Part shown: positions 56,936-64,000 of the stretch, piece after piece
How the letters are laid out: each line of letters starts with the position of its first letter
Position numbering within the stretch: position 1 is the stretch's first letter
Origin: Ligustrum vulgare
Lineage: Eukaryota > Streptophyta > Magnoliopsida > Lamiales > Oleaceae
Direction: 5' to 3'
Assembly: GCA_963555705.1 (NCBI GenBank)
Contig: OY743180.1
Span: 41,510,129-41,574,128 of the forward strand
Length of the DNA stretch: 64,000 nucleotides
Program-made: the position numbers and the translations under genes
The notes under the pieces: generated by a model
Told to the model about the DNA's origin: nothing
The model's database searches: none
What the model saw: only the letters and a program-made list of their open reading frames with translations

Positions 56936-59121
56936 TTATATTCCAGGTTGGTCTTAGTGCCCAAATTGTGGAGCATTTATGTGATATCAAATTAAAACAG
57001 AAGCAAATTTCTTCAGACCAGACTGAGTTGAAAAATAACTTTTTGAGTGGAATGGAAAGTTTAAAGGAAGATGTTAGGATGATGATTTCAGACTTTATCG
57101 AGGGGCTGAAAGGAGGTATGAAGTTGGACGATGAAGTGTGTAAAAAATATGATGATGCAGAAGTATCTGATGAAAGATTTGATGATGCAAAAGTATCTAA
57201 TGATGTGGATATATCAGATGATGAAAACATCGATGTTGTAGTAAAATCAGATGATGCAAAAACATTCAATGATGCAGTAAATGTTTGTATGGATATTGTA
57301 CCATTTGTCTGTTCAGAGATTGCCAAAATGAACGATGAGGATAATATTGTAGGAGAAACATCTAGTGTAGGTAATGGAACTAGTGAATTTGGGTTAAATA
57401 CTGCATTCTTTGATTATTCTCCTAGATTTAACTTATTGACAGATTCGCAAACATATCAATCTGAATTTTCTGATTTTATGGTGGAACTTACTGAAGAGGA
57501 TTTCAATAGGTTTGATTCATACGCATGTCCTTCAAGAGCTGCATATACAGAAGTGGATGTTCTGGTACAATTTTTAAAAATTATAAATCTTTTGTTCACT
57601 TTTTTTTTTTTTTGATGGAATTTTGTTCACTTTTTTTAGTTGCTAATGAACAATTTTTTTTTTTTTTTTTTTTTGTGAAGGCTAAAAATTACAATGTTGT
57701 CAATGCTTCCTCGACGAGGGTTGTCAAAGGAACTTCAGCTTTCAATGATCTAATGATACCACCATCTGAATATGACTTGAACGAATTTGTAGCATGGTAT
57801 AGACAAGGTCTTAAGGAGGGGAACAAGTATGTTGTTAAGTTTCATAATAACTTTTTACACGTTTCATATTATGATACTTCTTGCTGCTGTTTCTTTGACA
57901 CCTTTTTTTTTTATCATGATTTGATACTTTATGTTTTCTGCTATGATACTTTTCATAAAGTCTCATAATATGTTTCTTCACGTTTCATAATATCACAATT
58001 CCTTTTTTTTAACTTGTTTTAAGTTTCATTAGATATTCTTCTACGTTTCATAATATGATACTTATTTAAGTTGTTTAAGTTCCATAATATATTTCATGTT
58101 TCCTTTGTTTCTGATCACATACTTGTCCAAGTTTCTTATATTTGCTTCATTGTTTTAAGGATTTATAAATATGGGAAGCCTGGTATTGTACTCTATCCCC
58201 TATCTGACTTTGGAATTGTCAAAATTAGTCAAAAAATATGGTGGTATTACTTATGCAACCCCGATTCTTTATTGGAGGATACTGTAAGTTATTTATATTA
58301 TCATTATATATGTTTCTTGTTTGTAATTTATTGATATTTATACGTTGTACGATTTTTGCAACATATTGATATTGCTTTCTTCTACCTTCGAAAAATGGTT
58401 AAATACTCTGACAAGATCAAACTAGCTGCAACAACAACTGATTGCTTGTTTGAGGGTTTGATTAGAGGAATATATAAGTCATTTTTCTCCAACCCGTATT
58501 CACTTGCTGACCAAAAGGCACTTGTTTCATATATTTTGGCTCGAAGTATGTGTTGCAATACCAGCTGGATTGAAGTTGATCATGTTCTTGTGCCAATTAT
58601 GATGGAGTCAAGGAAGCATTGGATACTTGCTGAGTTTGAAATGAAACGTCCCTGCCTAAATGTTTATAACTCATATAGTCATCTTTTCGGTGATGATGAA
58701 GTTATAAATCATGTTCAGCCATTCTCTAGTATTTTTCCTTATCTCTTGGAAAGTATTGGTTATTGGGATGGAAATGATGCAAAGTATTTTGATCCGAATG
58801 TAAATATTAGTGATCGACTCCGTCCATTGTCCATTAAAGTCATACATGATATCCCCCAGCAGGACAGTGGGTTCGTAATATCTTCGTAGTCCTTGTTTTT
58901 TTTTTTCTTGTATATTAATTTTGTATTTTAGTGGTATATTTCATGTCTGCCTGTTTTGATAAATTTGTTTTTATATCATTTCAGAAGTGTTGATTGTGGG
59001 GTATTTGTCATTGGTTATGCACTATACTTCATTCACGGAAAGATGCATGAAATGGAGAACTCTTTTGATGCAGCTACATTTCGTGTGAATATGGCTACTT
59101 ACCTTTTCAAATATGCAAAGT

Positions 59122-59243
59122 GGAAAGAAGAGGAGCTTTGTCTGACTGATGATGATAAACCATCCAGAAAGTAGTTTATTAGGGAAAGAAGAGGAGCTTT
59201 GCCTGACTGAGGATGATAAACTATCCAGAAAGTTGTTTATTAG
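59122..59243 (+). repeat. 61-bp tandem duplication at the peptidase gene 3' end
   Basis: The segment encoding the last residues (EEELCLTDDDKPSRK) and stop is repeated directly behind itself: 'gaaagaagaggagctttg' occurs at about 59,124 and 59,185. The second copy lies downstream of the stop and is untranslated. Confidence 0.8.
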
Positions 59244-59439
59244 TTGATGCAGTGTTTTTTTGTAAACGATTAGTAGGAAAGGTCTAACAACATAGATTTT
59301 AGTTTGTTTTGAGCTGGAGTTACGTATAGAAATCCCTTTACATATCTTTTGATATATCACTTTTATGAAATGGAGTTACATATTTTGATGCATCCATGTT
59401 TTATTATATATGGAATTGAATTTCATATGTTGGTACATT

Positions 59440-60420
59440 TAAATTTATGTTGACAGGTATCATATTTCTTACAGGTAGTATTATGTAACCTTTGAAGTAT
59501 CACGCAATGATACCTTAAGTATCACGCTATGGTACTTCAAGATTTTAGGCAGTTTTGTGTAGCTGGAGTTCTTCTGAAGTATCACGCCATGATACATTAC
59601 GTAGATTTATGTAACTGAAGTTTTTTGGAAGTATCACGCCTTGATTCCTTAAGTATCACGCAATGATACTTGAACGTCCCTATGATACTACAAGGTTTTT
59701 GGAAGTTTTGTGTGGCTGGAGTTCTTCTGAAGTATCACGCCATGATAGATTAAGTATCACGCTATGATACTTCAAGATTTTAGGCAGTTTTGTGTAGCTT
59801 GAGTTCTTCTGAAGTATCACGCCATGATACATTACGTAGATTTATGTAACTGAAGTTTTTTTATGAAGTATCACGCTTTGATTCCTTAAGTATCACGCTA
59901 TGATACTTGAACGTGTTAGGTATTTTCATGTAACTGAAGTTCTTTTGAAGTATTTTCATATGCTGGTACATTTACATTTATGTTCACAGGTATGATACTT
60001 CGTACATGTAGTATTATGTAAGTTTAGAAGTATAACGCAATGATGTCGTAAGTCACGCTATGATACTTCAAGGTTTAAGGGTGTTTTTTGTAGCTGGAGT
60101 TCTTCTGAAGTATCACGCCTTGACACATTAAGTATCACGCCATGATACTTAAGGTTTTTAATAAGTTGATGTAACTGAAGTTTTTTTTGGAAGTATCACA
60201 CTATTATACTTGAAGGTATTAGCTATAATACTTGAATGTTTTAGGTATTTTCATATAATTGAAGTTCTTTTGAAGTATCACGCCATGATTCCTTAAGTAT
60301 CACGCTATTGTACTTGAAGGTTTTAAGTAGTTTTCTGTAGATAATTTTTTGAAGTATCACGCCATGATGCCTTACGTATCACGCTATGATACTTACCTGT
60401 TTTTCAATTTTTGACGTCAA
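59440..60420. repeat. Intergenic array of GTATCA-N5-TGATAC dyads
   Basis: About twenty copies of AAGTATCACGC-ATGATACTT, mostly in pairs joined by TTAA (for example 59,496-59,545, 59,730-59,780, 60,350-60,395). They are separated by stretches reading GTTTTGTGTAGCTGGAGTTCTTCT-like sequence. Units are 80-150 bp, with variants such as GATTCC or GGTAC in one arm. The array lies exactly between the convergent stop codons of the two MULE genes. Confidence 0.9.
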
Positions 60421-60648
60421 ATATGAATGTTATTCTATAAGTTAAAGGCACGACAAACTGAAGGTGCAGGATAACAAAAGTCCAACACAATTGAAAAATA
60501 TTCTGAATATGAAAAATTTCATAACTAGGAACTCATGTTTTATTGGAACAAATTAACAGAATTCATAGAAAGTAATGGTTATCGTGCAAAAAAATGATTT
60601 GAAAGTTAAAATTGGACTAATAGAAGGTGTAAATTTCATAGCATGAAT

Positions 60649-63396
60649 CTATGTAGCAACAAATTTCAGTTTGTTCTCTTTTTTTTTTTTTTTTTTTTTT
60701 TTTGACTTTGGGGGCAACGGCTCTGGTCTTTTGCATACATTTTGTGTGTGTCCATACTCTTTGCACCTTCCACATTTTCTTGCTGCTTTCGGTTCTCCTT
60801 TTGATCTATATCGTTTTTCTTTAGGTCTACCTGGTTGTCTCCTTGGAATAGAAGGCAATACGTTTCTTAACTTGATATCTTCAGGAACAATCCAATTTGT
60901 ACGATCCCCTAGAGGCAAAACTGTATCGTTGTATGTTTGGACATGGTATATCTTTGTGTAGTATCTTGAGCAATAATCATAGGGATTGAAGTTTTTACTT
61001 GCAATTACTGCTACAGCATGTGCACATGGCATTTCATCAATTTGGAACCTATTGCAAGTACATGTCCTTTCTTGGATGTTCACAATGTTTGATTGAGTAT
61101 TGCCTTTGCTATCAACTTGAAAAAGCACTGGTGTAGAAGGAATTACCTGTGATTAAATTAGGAATCACATAAGTTGTCAGCATAAAAAAAATAAAAAATG
61201 AAGTATCAATAGAATTCACAAAAGTATCAATGCATGATACTCTCCAGTGAAACAATGGGATATCGATGCAAATTTGAAAAAAACATAATATAATTATATG
61301 AGACGCTCTTTTAGACAAAATGTAGTATCAACATGTTGTGTAGAAAAAATTAAGTATCAATAGAAATCACAGAAGTTTCAACGCATGATACTTCATGCTA
61401 AATTTTCATACTCATGCCATATAAATTTTACTACTATTTAAAATCTTACCTTCATCCTTCTTGATTCATTAAATTTATCTCGTAACAATTTTTCCTGGTT
61501 AGTTGCCAAAGTTGTGAATGTACCCATTGCCTTATCTCGATTTTTTGAAAACCAATGCTGTAACATGTATCTTAAACATTCCAATAAAGTTTCTACATGT
61601 TCCTTTTTGGCAGTCTTTGTTGCTGAATTCACTGACTCTACAATGTTTGATGTCATGATTGAGTATCGATTAGTTGTCATGTGTGACCTTGTCCAATGCT
61701 CATACCCTGCTTTTTCCTGTACAAAATGAAAATAAATTAATCAGCGTAAGATATTCTTTATGAGTTTCATAAGATGAAACTAACTAAATAAGCGAAATCT
61801 TACCAGGTACCCACGAATTTCCTTGTTTATTTTGTCAATGTGTGACATGTGATAATCAAATTCATGTTTGGTGCAAGCTCTTGCAGCTGCATTAAATGAT
61901 TGCACTAAATCCTTTGAATTTTTTGGAAATGTAGTCTTTAAGTTTTTTAGTAAATGGAATCAACAAGCACCATGCATCACATTTGGATACAATTTCTCCA
62001 CTGCCGCGTCAATGCTAAGATGCCTATCCGAGACAATACATAAACCTTGACGGATACCGAATGTTTCCTTTATCCTACTCAAGAACCATTCCCAAGAATC
62101 ATTATTTTCATTATCACCAATCCCAAAACCAAGCACAAAAATATTGTTGTTGGCATCTTGAGTGCACGCTGTGAATAACGTGCCACCATAAGCTCCTTTT
62201 AGGTATGTCCCGTCAACCACTATAACTGGTCTACAGTATTCCTAACCTTCAATTGACGCCCTCAATGCCATAAACAAATACTTGAATCTGTTGTTTGAAT
62301 TTATTTCCATACTTGTTATAGTTCCAGGATTTGCTACTTGTAACATGTGTAAGTATGTTGGAAGTCTTTGATATGATTCTCCAGGATGTCCTTTCAACAA
62401 TACATATGCTCTTTCTCTGGTTCTCCATGCTTTATCATAGCTCATCGTCACTCCATACTCATTTTGCATATGCTTTCTTATATCTCTTGGGGTGTAGTTT
62501 GTGTTTAGAAACGCAAGATTGTGTTTAATACAATTTGCTACAGTTGAAATTGATGCTTGTATATGATCACCCAACGCAACATTCAATGAGCATGTGTGAT
62601 CATTTCTTATGTAGCGTATTTTGAAGGTATTGGTTTTTCCAACCTTTGAAGCCCTCAAAGTCCATTGGCAACTATGATCTACACATACCAAGACATACTC
62701 CTTATTGTCTGATCTTTTTACCTTGTATTGGAACATGTTACGCATTGCATACTTTGCGATACATGTCTTCAACAGCTCCTTATCTTGGAAAATTTGACTG
62801 TTCATTATTGTGTCAATACTTGCATCATAAGTCACAATATCTTGTACTTCACTATGTTCGTCTTCAAACTGTAGTATTTTCTCATACACTTCCAAAGCAA
62901 TTTCTTCAATTGATTTTTCAGATTTTGTGATTGTACTTTCAATTTCAGCACAGTCCATTAGCTTGCTGCCCTCAACTTGCATATTAGCAGAAAGTGGTTG
63001 GATGTTCTGGGAAGTTTCAGATGCGATACTTTCTGCAGGCATGATAATATCTATTATCAATGGGTAGCAATCAATCTCCTGGTTCTTTTTCTTCAACTCC
63101 AAATACAATAATACTGAGTTATTGTTAAAGAATTTCACGAGGGGTAGCTTCTTCTTCAGTTTATACTGAATAGTTATGTTTACTCTTGTCCTATCTAACT
63201 CCAGTGCTGAATATATAGTGTCTACAAATCCAGTATAAGTGCACCCAAATGTCACTGTTATTCCAACAACTTCGTAGTCTATATATTCTCTGTCTTCTGC
63301 CAATTTCCACCATAATGTAAGAGAACTAGAGTTGATTCCATATCTGAATTGATAAAAAAGTAAGGAATCAATGAACAATAGCTCACAACAACTCAA
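60649..63396 (-). pseudogene. MURA-type MULE transposase
   Basis: The minus-strand exons are about 63,343-61,804, 61,716-61,450 and 61,146-60,649. The 63,396 start may be intronic, since TCAATTCAG at 63,344-63,350 looks like an acceptor. In order: a Ser/Glu-rich N-region, a MuDR domain (FQYKVKRSDNKEYVLVC, then C-WTLRASK and HTCS), and the transposase core with VVDGTYLKGAYGGTL (first Asp), NDSWEWFL and SDRHLSIDAAVEK (second Asp). Then come a SWIM zinc finger (CTCNRFQIDEMPCAHAVAV), a PGRPKEKR basic motif, a CCHC knuckle (CGRCKEYGHTQNVC) and a poly-Lys tail. In-frame stops near 62,240 (TAG) and 61,957 (TGA), both inside the core domain, make this copy inactive as it stands. Confidence 0.9.
61190..61400 (-). 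repeat. GTATCA dyads in a transposase intron
   Basis: The intron between exons 2 and 3 of the transposase contains GTATCAATGCATGATAC (about 61,222-61,240), 'gtttcaacgcatgatactt' (about 61,375-61,393) and several single GTATCA half-sites. This is the same motif as in the intergenic array. Confidence 0.75.
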
Positions 63397-64000
63397 AAGT
63401 GATTTTGCATTAATGTATCAATGTATGATACCTGAATCATAATGTTCGAAACTATTATATCATAAGCTGATACTTCATGATTGGAGCTTAGAAATGAATA
63501 AAAAATTCATAGTTTTCATACCAGTGGCAATAAGGTATCAATGTCTGATACTTGTATCACTGTATGATACCTCAATCATAAAGTTCAGTAATGAATAATT
63601 AACCTGAAACTATTATATCATAAGTTGATACTTCATGATTCAAGCTTACAAATGAAAAAAAAAAATCATAGTTTTCATGCCAGTTGCAGTAAGGTATCAA
63701 TGTCTGATAATTCTGAATTGAACGCAAGATAATATATATCATCATGTGCATATTGAGTCAATCAAATCATATTTTCAAAACGTTCAAACCGATGTGTATC
63801 AATATTTCATAATTCAAATGTTAGAAAATTCATTGGAAACGCCAATTAACAAATCTTGAAATTGAAATTATTAAAAATGATACTCAGACTTACAAAAATC
63901 AGCAGGAGGTTATTAAAACCTAGATCTAAGAAATTGGAAGAAAATACCTATTTGAAAGGATTTTAATTCAGATAATAGCTAAATCTTCACAAAAGCTCAC
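63397..64000 (-). repeat. 5' region of the transposase gene with GTATCA dyads
   Basis: This lies upstream of, or in the first intron of, the transposase gene. GTATCAATGTATGATAC (about 63,416), GTATCAATGTCTGATAC and GTATCACTGTATGATAC (about 63,534-63,574) and a truncated copy at about 63,693 are spaced 15-150 bp apart. They are embedded in two partly duplicated blocks ('attatatcataag-tgatacttcatgatt' at about 63,450 and 63,614). No coding exon is recognised. Confidence 0.75.

Larger units (their letters stand above)
54480..59174 (+). pseudogene. DUF1985 / Ulp1-like (C48) cysteine peptidase gene of the MULE
   Basis: Ten exons can be traced: 54,480-54,635; 54,724-54,768; about 55,134-55,264; 55,453-56,311; 56,394-56,540; 56,947-57,564; 57,681-57,826; 58,160-58,283; 58,362-58,870; 58,985-59,174. 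A basic N-terminus (TRRGNFTRSASKS) precedes a DUF1985-like domain (MWFQFGGSYIRFSEEDF, then LVTGLRV). An acidic repeat region with DDAKVS and DDAEVS units follows, then the C48 peptidase. There the catalytic His is in RKHWILAEF, the Cys in SVDCGVFV, and the Gln in PQQDSG; the Asp position reads LNVYNSY (Asn). A frameshift near 56,215 and a missing AG at the 58,362 acceptor suggest decay. SUMO proteases of this fold cleave SUMO from targets; whether the MULE copies do is unknown. Confidence 0.75.
53989..64000. mobile_element. Kaonashi-type MULE with peptidase and transposase genes (right end outside)
   Basis: The left terminus GGGAATATTGCACTG at 53,989 fits plant MULE inverted repeats (GGG-A-ATTGCA). 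Inside are a DUF1985/Ulp1-like peptidase gene on the plus strand and a MURA-type transposase gene on the minus strand, facing each other. This pair of genes in one MULE is what defines Kaonashi/KI-MULE-like elements. The right terminus is beyond the window, so inverted-repeat pairing and target duplication cannot be checked. Non-coding parts carry GTATCA-N5-TGATAC repeats throughout. Confidence 0.75.

Noticed and set aside
59440..60420. CRISPR-like regular array
   Set aside because: Units are palindromic, irregularly spaced and inside a plant MULE; spacers are not unique sequences of constant length.

Overview
The window looks like a piece of a flowering-plant nuclear genome, most likely a dicot. 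It is AT-rich, has GT-AG introns, plant transposon families, a Cassandra-type 5S-bearing LTR and an endogenous caulimovirid. It holds one intact-looking host gene (two exons, 37,633-52,759). Nearly everything else is nested mobile DNA. There are no bacterial features and no intact RNA gene.

Layout. (1) 1-15,160: a minus-strand Ty3/gypsy element whose 5' LTR was split by a minus-strand Ty1/copia element (3,557-14,200). The copia element was itself hit by two related non-autonomous MULEs (3,974-5,402 and 11,686-12,994, each with a 9-bp target duplication), and a third small MULE-like element lies at 10,599-10,864. (2) 15,161-23,513: a decayed endogenous caulimovirid on the plus strand (movement protein, two retropepsin-like domains, RT, RNase H, a second ORF, a promoter-like intergenic region), interrupted by a Helitron-like terminus. 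(3) 23,519-34,297: a complete but mutated Tat-lineage gypsy element with matching CTATT target duplications, two RNase H domains, a hAT MITE in gag, a 98-bp dimeric tandem array and an antisense ORF. (4) 34,298-37,218: AT-rich, with a degenerate long-period repeat.

(5) 37,633-52,759: a conserved plant gene of unknown function, 158 codons, split by a 14,650-bp intron. The intron holds Tourist-type MITEs, a Helitron-like end, fragments of a clathrin adaptor AP-1 mu gene, a 5'-truncated LINE with a hAT MITE inside it, a GC-rich MITE-like block, a gypsy remnant whose LTR contains a Cassandra solo LTR, and a second hAT MITE containing a Tourist MITE.

(6) 53,989 to the window end: a large MULE of the Kaonashi type carrying a multi-exon DUF1985/Ulp1-like peptidase gene (plus) and a MURA-type transposase gene (minus), arranged tail to tail. 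Its non-coding parts (introns, intergenic space, upstream region of the transposase gene) are packed with one dyad, GTATCA-N5-TGATAC, and close variants. The same 17-bp dyad occurs twice in the unlinked small element at 10,599-10,864. This is the most unusual signal in the window and is compatible with an element-specific protein-binding site spread through all the non-coding space of the transposon.
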